Assembly (NCBI GenBank): GCA_023052935.1
Contig: CM041293.1
Location: 176,195,600 to 176,259,599 of the forward strand
Origin: Piezodorus guildinii
Lineage: Eukaryota; Arthropoda; Insecta; Hemiptera; Pentatomidae
Length of the DNA: 64,000 nucleotides
Direction of reading: 5' to 3'
Part shown: piece after piece, positions 42,037 through 52,842 of the stretch
Position numbering within the stretch: the stretch's first letter is position 1
How the letters are laid out: each line of letters starts with the position of its first letter
Translations under genes and position numbers: made by a program
The notes under the pieces: model-generated
What the model was told of the DNA's origin: nothing
The model's input: the letters and a program-made list of their open reading frames with translations, nothing else
Databases searched by the model: none

Positions 42037-42955
42037 TACTTTCACTTACTATATATAGTAAGGGGAAGTATTGCGATCGTGAAAATTTTCGAATTCCAGT
42101 TTTCAACGGAAATACACGTTTTAGGGTCCTCTGAGTCCAAATAACCAAGTCCCGCAAAAAGGTCTGTGTGTCTGTGTTTAAGTGTGTGTGTGTGTGTGTG
42201 TGTGGTAACTCCCGGGCGGAAACGGTAAGTCCTATGAAACTGAAATTTCATATTTAAGACAACTATACGCCCGAGACGTGACAAAACTTTTTTCATCAAG
42301 ATGAGCTTACCAGAAGAGGCACTTTATACCATGCATTTTGCACCATTTTTCGATTTTCTCGAAAACGGTTCCGACGATTTTGATTAAACTCGCTATATCG
42401 ATGTAAAATTTAATGGGCTTTAATATCATGTAGGTTTTATTTGGATAAAAATGGTCTGACAGGGCTTAAATACCGATATTTTAAATTTTCTTACCCTAAA
42501 GTACCTTTAATTTTGTAGATTCAATAATAATAACTAGATTATCTTGTTAACGCTGATGAAAAACAGGTAAATATATAAATTGAATCAATTCGATACCCAA
42601 CTAAAGGAAAAAACAGAAAAAATATTTTTTTAATGCAATTTTTCGTTTTTGAACATAAGAGCAGTAATATACATGTATGATATACCGTTGGAAAGCTAAA
42701 GATTTTAGAAAAAATATCTTCTCATACACAAGCTTTTAGAAGTTAATAGAGAGTGATGAGAAGAAGATAAAACTAACTGATTATTTTAGATAATAATATA
42801 ATAGATTTTTTAATGAAACACATGTTTCTATAGAAATTTAATTTATTTAATTCTTTAATAGTTTCACGTATTTTTAACTCTAACTCTATTTGAAAATTCT
42901 TTCATTGATTTTTCAAATTGATGTAAGTGAAAGTCGTGTGTTGCCCGCACCAGAT
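42037..42955 (+). mobile_element. HN1 element, best full-length copy (reference)
   Basis: The 5' end is ACTTTCACTTAC (42038-42049) overlapping the perfect palindrome CTTACTATATATAGTAAG. The 3' end is GTAAGTGAAAGT (42923-42934, the exact complement), then the stem-loop GTGTG-TTGCC-CGCAC and CAGATTTTT. The core has two conserved blocks around a (GT)n tract (~42180-42203). Asymmetric subterminal inverted repeats, a 3' hairpin, an internal microsatellite and T-rich targets without TSD match non-autonomous Helentrons (HINE/DINE-1 type). No coding. Confidence 0.8.
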
Positions 42956-43045
42956 TTTTATATTTCTTCAATAATCCAAATAAAAACATATGTTTTTATC
43001 AATTGATAACAAATATCAAAAAAATATATCGTTCTGGGGAAGGTA

Positions 43046-43185
43046 ATAGTTGGTTTGCCAATGTCCCTAAAATAAATTCATAATTAGAAAAATAATGAAT
43101 AATTAAACTGAAAACACTAATTGAAATTTGGAGAAATTACATTTATATAAAATTCAATGCTGCATTACATTGGCAAACCAACTAT
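43046..43185. mobile_element. 140-bp MITE-like element with 19-bp perfect TIRs
   Basis: ATAGTTGGTTTGCCAATGT (43046-43064) is perfectly inverted at 43167-43185. The interior is AT-rich and non-coding. TSD is uncertain. Confidence 0.6.
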
Positions 43186-43458
43186 ACTTAACCTATATGA
43201 CGTCACGTGTCACCACTGCTTCGTAATAATATTATTTTGTACAATAATTATTTGGAGGAAGTTAGTTGAGGGTGCAAGTTCATATTTTTGAAGAATGTTC
43301 CTTCTACATCAGGCAGCTGAACAAATATAGAATACCAAGCAACGTCGCAGATGCTTTGGGAAACAATGGAAAAAGGATTGATGAATTAATGTGTCTCCTC
43401 TCTCAAATGGATTTTTACAAGCTTATTTGAACTACTCTTGTTTTCTTTGGACTTAAAT

Positions 43459-43463
<5 letters not shown>

Positions 43464-43518
<55 letters not shown>

Positions 43519-43840
43519 TTTTTAATTAAATTTTTTTTTTTTTTCTATTATATTTTATTTTACTTATTTTTGTAATTACTTTTCTAATTATTATATTTAT
43601 TACTTTATTTTTCAATTAAATATTAATGTATTACTATTACTTATTTATTTTTATTATTTTCTTCTTGTTTATTATCTTTATTTATTATTATTATTTTTTA
43701 TTTTATATATTTATTATTTTCTCTTGAATATTATCTAACATTCATTTATCTCAAGTAGAATTATACATATATTATTATATCTTTTGATGAATATCTCTTT
43801 TAATATTTTAACTTATACTATTTATCTTAACTTAATCTTC
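43464..43840. repeat. AT microsatellite and low-complexity T/A tract
   Basis: (AT)n at 43467-43510, then about 330 bp made almost only of T and A with scattered C. No feature beyond composition. Confidence 0.85.
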
Positions 43841-44020
43841 TATAAAATGAATATATCTGGCACTGATGACCGCGATGTTTTGTGCCATTAAAATTTTAAA
43901 AACCAACCAACCAACACACACAGAAAACCATTCTCACTTTACAATAATTATTATTTTATTGCAATCTATTTTAATATTTACTTCCTTTTTTTTTGATAAT
44001 TTTTTAGGAATTCATACTTA

Positions 44021-44408
44021 GTATTTCACACTCAAATATGCACTCCTTAACTTTGTTTTATTACACATTAATTTTTCTTCACAATTTATTACATAGTTTT
44101 TCTACTTTTCGGGATTGTTTCCCCATTATTAAGACTTTTTTTAAAAACACTTTTTAACACACAACACATTATTTTAAATTTATAGCTTACTGCAATTCGT
44201 CCTAAACAGTCAAAAAACATCTAAGAGGACGAATAGCAGTAAGCTAGAAATGTAAAATAATGTGATGTGTTTTAAAAAGTATATTTTAAAAAAAGTCTTG
44301 ATAATGGGGAAAGAACCCCGAAACGTAGAAAAACTATGTAATCAATTGTGAAGAAAATAAATGTGTAATAAAAGAAAATGAAGGAGTGATTTTTTGAGTG
44401 TGATTTAA
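44021..44408. mobile_element. Palindromic element 2 (inverted Penelope-type arms)
   Basis: The arms (44021-44205 and 44220-44408) are inverted copies. They share AATCACTCAAA-like outer ends, TTTTATTACACATT, a CTACTTTTCGGGATTGTTTC box (right-arm form CCCCGAAACGTAG), AAGACTTTTTTTAAAA and the GCTTACTGC / TTCGTCCT inner end. The spacer is only ~20 bp, so the whole ~390 bp can fold into one hairpin. The box is the same as in palindromes at 32.5 and 62.6 kb. Confidence 0.75.
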
Positions 44409-44689
44409 TATTTACTTATTCTCTTTCACTTTCGTCCATTTAATTATTTAACAATTCTTATATTATATATTTATTTTTATTATTATTTTTTACTTTACTT
44501 TATTTTATTTATTTTGAGTAGGTTCCTGGTGTATATTTTTCCTACTATCTGACCAAAATTAAATTGTTCATTAAAGGAAAACCGAAATCATTAAAAAAAA
44601 TATATTTAGCGAATCCTTGTATCTTGTAAATATTTTAATAAAACTTCTCTATCTATTTTGTGTAATCAGCATTTTTTTAAAAATAGCAT

Positions 44690-45235
44690 TAATGTGTAAT
44701 TTGATACATTGTGTGATGAAATTTATATGACCACGAGTGTAGCTAACGAAGAGTTTCTTTTTTCTTTTTTCCCCTCCCCCTCCCCCCTCATTCTCAGAAC
44801 GTTGTCAACGTGCTTTTTGCCGAAAAATAATTTTCAGAAGAAGAAAACGACTTTGAGGGGAATTCTCGTGTTTGAAAATTGGCAAGTATGGGGTAGAATA
44901 CCAAGTGCCCCCTCCTCTTCACCCCCCCTCCAGGAGGAAGGACTAAGGACGAAACGGGAGCCCTATGAATAAATCAGGAGCCGTTGCTTCCAATTTCGGG
45001 CGAGGCAGTATTTGCCATGAGATGACCCCGCCTGCATGGAAATGATCCCCTCCTGTCATCCAACCAACTTAGCGCCTAAATGAAAATCCCTTAGCCTCCA
45101 GCAACAGCTATCACCGAAATTCATAGGTTACTCGTGAAAGTAGCGGTATATAGAGGGTTTATCTATATTTATAAAAGAAAGTACTAGTTAACACTTAAGC
45201 AGGGAGGGGGGTATACAGCACCACAACGGACATTC
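44690..45235. other. GC-richer unique island, no recognised gene
   Basis: It contains an 87-codon plus frame (44709-44972; SFFPSPSPLILRTLSTCFLP, VWGRIPSAPSSSPPLQEEGL). The frame is low-complexity and shows no domain. It is not repeated elsewhere in the window. Confidence 0.3.
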
Positions 45236-45599
45236 AAATGTTTAAATTTTTTTCTTAAAACTTTAATGTTTTTTACTTTCCCTTACTATTATATATAAAA
45301 AAAAAAAACAATAGCCCAAGAACCATAATTATGACACATAATTAATAAAAATAAATAAAAAGCACAAGGATTACACAGGAATACTGGAAAGGTACAAAGT
45401 TTAAAATAGAAAATAATAGAAACAGTGAGCCAATGAACACCAAGGGTGAAATATGATATATCAATTATACAATGAAAAAAAAAATAAGGTAATTAATGTT
45501 AGTTAGTTCTAAAATAATTATGACAAATTGCTGAAGTTAATTTTTCAAAGACAAATATTTAAATAATGTAATTTTATTCACTAATGAAAGTTTAAAAAA

Positions 45600-45725
45600 A
45601 TTGTTTCAGTCTTGAAAATGGTGAAACAGCCCCGAAACGTCGACAAATATGAAAAGCTTATGAAATAAAGTGATTAAGTGAGAAATGGAAGGAAATATGT
45701 ACTCTTGTAAATGTTTATATTAAGA
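45600..45725 (+). repeat. Single arm of palindromic element 1 type
   Basis: AGTCTTGAAAATGGTGAAAC, AGCCCCGAAACGTCGAC and AAGCTTATGAAATAAAGTGA match the right arm of 32476-32825. Confidence 0.7.
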
Positions 45726-45754
45726 AAAACTTCTGAAAAAATTTAAAAATAAAA

Positions 45755-45910
45755 TAAAATATATAGTAAGAGAAACTATTGCGATCGTGAATATTTTCCA
45801 GATTCCAGTTTTCGATGGAATGATACGTTTTGGAGTTTCCAGAGTCCAAATAACCGGATCCTGAAAAAGAATCTGTGTGTGTGTGGTAAGTATAGCGCGA
45901 AAACGAAGAG
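45755..45910 (+). mobile_element. HN1 5' fragment (diverged subfamily)
   Basis: TATATAGTAAGAGAAACTAT, TGCGATCGTGAA, then GTGTGTGTGTGGTAAGT and ATAGCGCGAAAACG. The last block is shared with the copy at 39310. It breaks into an LA fragment at 45922. Confidence 0.6.
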
Positions 45911-45921
45911 TCGCACGAAAT

Positions 45922-46085
45922 TTTTTACAATTACCTCAAGGTCTCTGATGTGGTATTGGAGAGTTATTGAGGCGATTGTAGGATCGTTATTAACCGATAA
46001 CAGGCAAGTGTCATCGGCATAGGTAGAGAGGAATGTGTCAGGATGGGTTTGGATATCAGCTGTAATAAAAGAGGGCACTGAGATT
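45922..46085 (-). pseudogene. LA LINE RT palm fragment
   Basis: The minus-strand frame 45776-46078 reads ITADIQTHPDTFLSTYADDT and CLLSVNNDPTIASITLQYHI then RDLEV, retaining YADD. The downstream residues of that frame come from HN1. Only motif C and its surroundings survive. Confidence 0.8.
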
Positions 46086-46141
46086 ACTGTGTTTGTCTAT
46101 TTTCTTTAACTTATAATATTAATTTGTATTGTTTAGCCCAA

Positions 46142-47838
46142 TTTATATATATATATATACATATATATAATCTCGTGTGACAATGTTTGTTGGCGATGTA
46201 TACGCTGGGCTATCCGTGAAAGAATAGTACTTCCAAGTGACAACTCAAAATTGAGGGTGGTTCTATTGAAATAAATAAGTGGACTGTATAGATTTAAATA
46301 AATTAAAATAATGAAAGCAAACGACGAATCACAATACATTTATTAAACTAAAATACATATAAGGATGTTAAGAAAAAAATTAACCTAATAAATTTATATA
46401 AGAAAAATTAACCTAATTATAATTAAACAGCTGTAAGAAAATGTAGGAAACAAAATAAACCTAATTAAAATATTGTAAAAATAGAAGAAACAAACTTAAC
46501 TTAATTAATGCTCAAAGATGTAAAAAAAAATATTTATCAAATTAAACAGTTTCTTGAATAAGAATTAAGAAATTAAATGTTCCATTAATGGATAAAGATA
46601 GGTTATATTCACGTAAAGTTGTCCAGTTGAGTGTTGAAGTAAACGACCGCAGGGCGGCTTGAACGAAGTCGTCTTGAGTATTGAAGAAAATTACCGCAGG
46701 GCGGCTTGGACGAAGTTCTCTTGGGTGTTGAAAATGACCGCAAGGTGGCTCTTCCAAGTTCCATGGGGAACGATGAGAAGATGAAGAAATTCGTTTCCAA
46801 ACGTTCAAACGTTAGAGGAATCTTGGGTTTATATACGGCACATCTTCACCGCTCAGACACTAGCTTAAGACTCGACTGGCACGAGGCAGTCAAAGAACAA
46901 TTGAAGTACGATCGTCTTCTGTCTTTCTCTTCTACTGCTCTCGTTTAAAAACTTTTAATTATATTTAAAATAACTATTTTAAAAAGAAATTAAAAAATAA
47001 AGATTTAAACAAAAAAAATGATCTTATTATAAATATCAGATAAAATTATGAGCTTATCATTTTTCGATTGAAAAACTATAAAAACCTTAGCAGGCCGTAA
47101 CATATGGCGTGAACAGGCGATAAACTGAAATTACTGAACCGACTTTGATCAAACTTCGTAAGTATCTGTTATTTGGTCCAACTTAAATGATAGGATAGTT
47201 TTTATTACTATTCTGAATGGTTGAAAAATATATTTTTCTAAAACGTAAAACAAAATTTGTTTAACTGTGGCAACACTGGTTAAACATGGTAACCTTCCCA
47301 TATCTTCAAATATAATTGTGTGTTGATTGTTTCTATGCGTTCTTATTATTTATAAAATATACATTCACATTGTAGTTTCCATTTATAATAAAATACATAT
47401 TACTATAGGTTTCCAGAAAATTTATAATTACTGATTTGAATGACTTGCAAAGAGTTATGAGTTGCAAAGAAGTTACGATGATATACAACGGTTATGTTTA
47501 AAAGATAAAACGATGTTATTGAATAATTTGGATGTTGCTGCTTCGGACTGTATATATTTATGTTTCTTGAAAATGTATACGTCTTATAATAATGGAGTAG
47601 TTGTTGACCGTTTTGACTCGATGGTAAGGAAGGTTGTTGAGGGCGCAGCTACCAAGAAAACACACCAGTAAGGGAAAAATAAAGGAAGTGTTTTTTATTG
47701 GTAGTTTCTTTGTTACCACATCACCAAACAACAGCTCCATCATATGCGTTTTATAGTTACCACTCATAAACGCATTTATGCAAATTTAAATAAAGACAAA
47801 ATAAAATATTCGCGAGCAAAGCCGCAGGTTACAGCTAG
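46142..47838 (+). mobile_element. Helitron, 5'-truncated, split by a solo LTR
   Basis: The 3' end ATTCGCGAGCAAAGCCGCAG and ACAGCTAGT ends in CTAG at 47835-47838 and matches the Helitron at 2870-2896. On the left, GTGACAATGTTTGTTGGCGA (46177-46196) continues as TAAACTGAAATTACTGAACC after the LTR. The canonical TCTATACTAATATTA start is missing. Non-coding apart from short frames. Confidence 0.75.
46197..47115 (-). mobile_element. Solo LTR, second copy, 5-bp TSD
   Basis: The TSD GGCGA lies at 46192-46196 and 47116-47120. On the minus strand the LTR starts TGTTCACGCCATATGTTACG and ends GCGTATACA. A TATA box (TATATAAA near 46828-46835, minus strand) lies upstream of three ~48-bp GC-rich units (GCCGCCCTGCGGT..., 46610-46745), against two in the 39.4 kb copy. 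The reading frame over these units (PPCGHFQHPRELRPSRPAVI) is minisatellite-derived. A solo LTR implies recombination removed the internal region. Confidence 0.88.
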
Positions 47839-48158
47839 TCAGGTTATAAATTTGAAACATTTATATTCGTATTAAGATTTATTCCATAAGATTTATGTTT
47901 AATTGTTCATTTTCTGTTGTTTTTTTCTCATTTTTGTATATGATTTCAAAAATATGCTTTATTTATCTATGCTATATCCATGGTGTCTGTAAGTAATCTT
48001 CAGTTCTTTTTATTTTTGTATTTTTGACATATGAACTGTACTGACCAACTCCTTTCGTATTTGGATTACCCCGAAAACAAATACATATTATTATTATATT
48101 GTATATGTACTAAACCTAAGACCATTCACAGGTTGTAGAGATGAGGGACATAGAGCTA

Positions 48159-49082
48159 TTGGGTTCTATCACGTGAAATGTCCGTTTTCAAGGTAAAGGA
48201 TTTTTATTAAAAATACGATAAAAAACAAGATAATTTTATTCGAAGTATTTACCTTCTTTTTCTACACATTTTTTCCAACGTGACACCAACTTTTTTTATC
48301 CCCGAACTGAAAAACTCTGAGCTTTGAAGTGAAACAAAATCTGAAAACGCACTTTTCACTTGATCATCATTTTCAAAAAGTTTTCCTTTGACGTAGTTGT
48401 CTAAATTCCTGAACAGGTGGTAATCTGTTGGAGACAAGTCGGGAGAATATGGTGGGTGCGGAAGAACTTCGTAGCCCAGTTCTTTCAATTTCCCCAAGGT
48501 ATGTTTTGAAACACGGGGTCTTGCTGCCGCTCAGTGAGATCATGAGGTACCGATGTATCGAGCTTTTTTACTTTCCCAATACACTTTAAATGTCTGGAAA
48601 CGGTAGATGCACTTACATTTAGTTGTGCTGAGAGTACTTTAACTGATTGGTAGGGGTTTCCTTCTAATGTATGTTTGAGGGCATCGTTGTCTATTTCGGA
48701 CGGAGGTCTTCCTCGGGGCATGTTTTCCAAGTCGGAATCCCCAGCTGAAAACTTAGCAAACCAACGGCGAATGGTCCGTTCATTAACGCTCCCTTCCGCA
48801 AACGCCTTGCAAATATTTCTAGCGGGCTCAGCTGCTGAATGGCCGAGTTTAAACTCGTAAAAAAATATTACTCGAAAATCGCATGTTTCCATGTTCATAT
48901 TTTGAGGTATACTAAAAAGTGGATAATTGATTGGGAAGCTAATGTTTATAATACAAAGGTAGAGGATTAGTAACTGTTTACTTTAAATATTTAAACATTC
49001 GGAAGAAAACAAGAGATAACTGCAAAATCCTTTATATATTTCAGAAACTATAAAAACGTACATTTCATGTGAAACAACCCAA
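48159..49082 (-). mobile_element. mariner (DD34D), internally deleted
   Basis: TA flanks it at 48157-48158 and 49083-49084. The TIRs start TTGGGTTCTATCACGTGAAA and the other end is the diverged inverse (TTTCATGTGAAACAACCCAA). It is 924 bp long. Confidence 0.9.
48249..48898 (-). pseudogene. mariner transposase with central deletion
   Basis: The minus frame 48485-48898 starts MNMETCDFRVIFFYEFKLGH and carries the paired-like HTH region (SAAEPARNICKAFAEGSVNE, RTIRRWFAKFSAGDSDLENM, PRGRPP linker, NPYQSVKVLSAQLNVSASTV, SRHLKCIGKVKKLD). At DLTERQQDPV the central catalytic part is deleted, with loss of the first two Asp. The C-terminal piece (48249-48497: ELGYEVLPHPPYSPDLSP, TDYHLFRNLDNYVKGKLFEN) is in another frame. 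The DNA-binding half is almost intact, so it could in principle still encode a TIR-binding peptide. Confidence 0.9.
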
Positions 49083-49499
49083 TAGTAACATGATAAATAT
49101 ATCACTTGGTCAAGTGTCCTAACCTAGACTAATATAATCTTTCATTTCGATGTCGAGCCTATTACAAACAGCTATTCTGTGATAAGGTCCACTCAGGATA
49201 CATTCCATGATAAAAAAATAGCCTTTACATCCTGGAATCGATCTTTTTAGCTTATTATTCTGGAATATAGGACAGGATATAATGCTGGAAGTGTTCCCAT
49301 CACAAAGTGATATAGACCACTTCTTTTAGGGTTGGCGTCGTCTTTTATTTTCTAAGTTCCTTCGCTTTTATTATTATTTCTTTTGTTTTGCCCTCATTCT
49401 CTGATCTATTTATCTAGGCCATTGAAAGAAGTCTTAGTTCAGAGGATCCTTTTTATTATATTTTCTACAGTTTTTATTGAATATTATAATTTTAGAATA

Positions 49500-49500
49500 T

Positions 49501-49534
<34 letters not shown>

Positions 49535-49535
49535 G
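49500..49535. repeat. (AT)n microsatellite
   Basis: Short TA repeat with one CA interruption. Confidence 0.85.
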
Positions 49536-49862
49536 TTGAAATATCTGTAAAAATATTGAACACAAATTGTTCATATATTAGATTTTAAAAAGGAAATTAA
49601 AATTTTTCCTTAAGCTGTAGTAATTATAATTTACTAAACTACCATGAAACAACTTTGGTCGGCCAAATGCGATCGATCAGTGTTATTTTGATTTACAGAT
49701 GTGACGCTATATATATATATATAATTTGCTAGTAAGTCACATTTGTTTTAAAAATTGGATAGGTTTCATGTTATCTTCGACTGTTTGCTTTTAGATAAAG
49801 TTGAAAGGGACTTTTTATTCTATTCTACTGTTAGGTAAGTTGTTATTTGTTTTTTATTTTGT

Positions 49863-50622
49863 TTGTATGTATATTGTTTATCGGAAACATTCCATAAAGT
49901 TAGAATCGGTAACAATTACTCCAAGAGATTTGAGGTGCGATCGGGGTTAAAACAGGTTGACCCCCTTTCACCTGTTTTATTTAATATAGCTTTAGAATAT
50001 GCCATAGAAAAGGTGACGTGTACCGAGAAAGGTTTAAATATAGGTGATAAGATTCCGGTTTTGGGGTATGCTGATGATTTGGTACTGCTAGGTAAAGACA
50101 CGGAAACCATACAACTAACTACAAGTGTGTTAAAAAAAAACGGTAAAGAAATAGGAATAAATACCGATAAGACGAAATATATGTTAAGTAGCAGAAACGG
50201 TGGCGATCTTGGTGATATTGATATATCAGGGCATACTTTTGAGCACGTAGAGAAATTCATGTATTTAGGAGGTTCAATGATAACTAGAAAAATGAAATCC
50301 AGGAAGAAATAAAGTCCCGGTTAAAGGTGGGAAATGCGTGTTATTATTCAGTTGCTAAGTTACTCAGCTCGCGGCTTCTATCTAAAAACTTAAAGGTTAG
50401 AATTTATAAAACTACAATTCTTCCAACGGTTCTTTACGGATGTGAAACGTGGCCACTTACTTTGAAGGATGAACAACGGCTTAAGGTTTTCGAATAAAAG
50501 GTAATGCTTAAAATATTTGGTCCGAAGAGAGATGAGGCTCCAGGAGAGTTTAGAAGGTTGCACAACGCGAAATAGCGGAACTTGTATCTTGTGAATATAA
50601 TTGAGTTGATAGCATCGTGGAG
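49863..50622 (+). pseudogene. RTE-like LINE (LG) reverse transcriptase, best copy
   Basis: The frame 49863-50312 holds KVRIGNNYSKRFEVRSGLKQ, VDPLSPVLFNIALEYAIEKV (motif B, with QGDPLSP altered to QVDPLSP), KIPVLGYADDLVLLGKDTET (intact YADD) and GDIDISGHTFEHVEKFMYLG. A frameshift at ~50285 follows. The rest continues: GNACYYSVAKLLS, KVRIYKTTILPTVLYGCETW, PLTLKDEQRLKVFE then a stop. It ends in the thumb (LVNIIELIASWR) at an abrupt junction with an S1 SINE. Motif A and endonuclease are absent. Clade inferred from similarity to insect 'endonuclease-reverse transcriptase' RTE proteins. Confidence 0.85.
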
Positions 50623-50629
50623 AGGGTTA

Positions 50630-50715
50630 ATTAAAATAAAATAAAATTAGGACTCCCATTGTACCATCGCCCGATCAGCCACAGAAGTATTGAGTGACGT
50701 TAAATGAATATTAAA
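50630..50715 (+). mobile_element. S1 SINE 3' end
   Basis: TTAGGACTCCCATTGTACCA, CGCCCGATCAGCCACAGAAG and the GACGTTAAATGAAT end are shared with other S1 copies. Confidence 0.65.
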
Positions 50716-50727
50716 CAACAGTTGTTA

Positions 50728-50900
50728 CTTTTTCATCAAAATCAGCTTAACAGAAGAGCCACTTTATGCTATGAATTTTGCACCTTATTACGATTTTTTC
50801 AAAATAGGCTCTAACGATTTTTATCAAACTCGGTATATCGATGTAAAATTGGACGGGTTTTAATATAATGTTGATTTCGTTCTGATTGAAATATATGAAA
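50728..50900 (+). mobile_element. HN1 core fragment
   Basis: TTCATCAAAATCAGC, CAGAAGAGCCACTTTATGC, CGATGTAAAATTGGACGGG. Confidence 0.6.
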
Positions 50901-50914
50901 TTGGCCATCATCGT

Positions 50915-51450
50915 ATCCTTTTAAAAGGAGAATCGAGTCAAAAATGGTGGTTCTCTTCCATTTTGAACCGTATCAAGGTTAGGTTCAAGAATTGTTAAGA
51001 ATCCTTACAACGAGAAAGGCGACTCTAACTTAGAATAAAAAAAAAATTAAAAAAGTCCTTAAAATATGAAAATCGGGCATATCCTTTGAAATAGTAAAAT
51101 TAGTCGTTTTCGTGCGTAGACCGCCCTTCCTCCCCAATATAGACAATTAGACTTATGTTATTTCGGAGCGATTCTTGCATCGGGAAGAGAGTTTCTATAT
51201 TAAAAAGTGTCTTTTTTAGCGTGGTAATCCTAGTTACACGTGGATTATTTCGATTTGTATCCTATTTAAAGGTGAATTGAGTCAAAAATGGTGGTTCTCT
51301 TCATTTTGAATCGCTTCCTCGTTACGATAAATGACAATTGTTGAGAATCCTTTCAACGATAATGGCGACTTAAACTTAGAATAGAAAAATACAATTAAAA
51401 CATTCCTTAAAATATGAAAATCGGGCATGTCCTTTGAAATATTAAAATCA
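50915..51450 (+). repeat. Direct repeat dimer (~190-bp unit, ~340-bp period)
   Basis: The unit at 50915-51105 recurs at 51255-51450. Shared blocks are GAGTCAAAAATGGTGGTTCT, GAGAATCCTT.CAACGA, TAAACTTAGAATA-like, and CCTTAAAATATGAAAATCGG with GGCAT(A/G)TCCTTTGAAAT. About 150 bp separate the units. Non-coding; could be a satellite remnant or ends of an unrecognised element. Confidence 0.65.
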
Positions 51451-51639
51451 TAAACATCATTAAAGGGTAACATCAATAAACAATAAACAGGCTATTCTCA
51501 TAAAATAGATATATAAAATAATAAAATTGGTGGTTTGCTAGGATATTCTGTGTAACTAATCCCGATAGTTGTTAACAACTCCTCTCATAGGCCTGCTTTT
51601 GACTATTTCAATCATCTGAGGAACTATGAGCATCATAAA

Positions 51640-51850
51640 GAAAGACTTAGAGAAAGAGAGAGAGGGAGAGAATAGAGCGGAGAGAGGGAGAGATGGCCGA
51701 AACCATTAGCATCAAGTGCCTCAACCTCTTAGCCAATGGAGTGGTCGCTTAGGGTAGTCGAGTGTATTATATCGATCCCTTCGAGAGTCACTACTATCAA
51801 CAGTTTGTACCAACATCACTATAATGTGCGTGCATATATATATATATATA
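51640..51850. other. Purine-rich (GAGA) tract and unassigned DNA
   Basis: 51645-51705 is almost pure G/A (GAGAGAGGGAGAG). A short (AT)n lies at 51834-51852. GAGA tracts can bind GAGA factor in insects, but no promoter is identified. Confidence 0.4.
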
Positions 51851-51854
51851 TACA

Positions 51855-52045
51855 TACTGAAGATGCTACAGAGAGAGTCCTAAGTTGTGCCTATCCATAT
51901 TAATCAGGATGGGAATATTTAATGAGTACCTGACATCGCACAGGCTCAGGACCTCCCAAGGACAGTATAACTAAGTTTTTTTACTCCCATTAAAAAATTC
52001 ATAGTCTGTTTTAAACTAATATCTGCCAGATTCGAACCCGGGACT
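51855..52045 (-). mobile_element. tRNA-like SINE (S1), head-truncated
   Basis: The minus strand has the B box GGGTTCGAATC (read across 52030-52040 as GATTCGAACCCGGG on plus), body GCGATGTCAGGTACTCATTA and 3' block AGGACTCTCTCTGTAGCAT. Confidence 0.7.
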
Positions 52046-52585
52046 CAATTGTAAACAAAACAAAAAAAGTCTGATTAAGGAAAGCAGGTAAAAGATAAGA
52101 CGAATAGGATCCCTCCGACAAAGATAGCACTGAGAATGAGAACACAGGAAATAGACTCTCTTCTAGAGAAAGAGGAGAAAGATGACTGCCTTTAAAAGGA
52201 CTGATACATCCAAAAGCCCGGAGAGCCGATATCTCACCCGGAGGCTCCACCCCTTTCTGGAGCTGTGGCCCGGAACAGAGACAATAATGGAGCATCTTCT
52301 GAGGGTGAGGTATGGATGGGCCTAGGGTCGATTCTCATGGCTGGTCGTTAATAAAGGGTTTCAGTAAGAGATAGATGCATTACACGGTAGTCTTGGGCAA
52401 ATTATCATTATATTTAGCAAGAGTTTCAGTTCTTAACGCTTTGGCTTATTTTTTTTTTTTTAAATAAACCTTTGTAATCGATAAAAAAAAATTGGCCCCA
52501 TCCCACCTCAAAACTTGGATTTGAGGGCTTACGATTCAAGATACCTAGTAAACGAACATCGAATATTTTATTACTAATTTTTACT
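52046..52585. other. No recognised gene
   Basis: GC-richer patch at 52190-52350. A minus frame (52011-52295) contains FGCISPFKGSHLSPLSLEES and has no known domain. Confidence 0.3.
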
Positions 52586-52589
52586 ACTG

Positions 52590-52745
52590 GCTGAGTGGCT
52601 AGCCCGATAGTCTCTCAAGCTACAGGTTGTGAGTTCGAATCCCAGTCCCGAAGGGGCTTTTATAATGATGTAATTAAATGGGGATTCATTCACAACCTCT
52701 CCCCTGTGTATGTGAGACCCGTCAGCCAAATGTTTTTTGGTTTTT
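52590..52745 (+). mobile_element. tRNA-like SINE (S3)
   Basis: CTGGCTGAGTGGCTAGCCCG is a near-perfect A box with flanks. GTGAGTTCGAATCCCAG holds a B box ~45 bp on. The tail has ACAACCTCTCCCCTGTGTAT. The anticodon and acceptor stems do not pair, so this is not a working tRNA. Confidence 0.6.
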
Positions 52746-52842
52746 TTTAAATGTCGGCCGAATTCAATATCTCAGCTATTTAGGAAGATAGAGAAAAAAT
52801 GACTAATATTTAATTACCAAAAAACGGAGAATAATGAATAAA

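Noticed and set aside
50915..51450. CRISPR-like or LTR structure
   Set aside because: Only two diverged ~190-bp units, with no TG...CA ends, no TSD and no spacers. No CRISPR array occurs anywhere in the window.
52590..52660. Functional tRNA gene
   Set aside because: A and B boxes are good, but the acceptor and anticodon stems do not pair and there is a SINE-like body. The same holds for 15136, 16250 and 29661.
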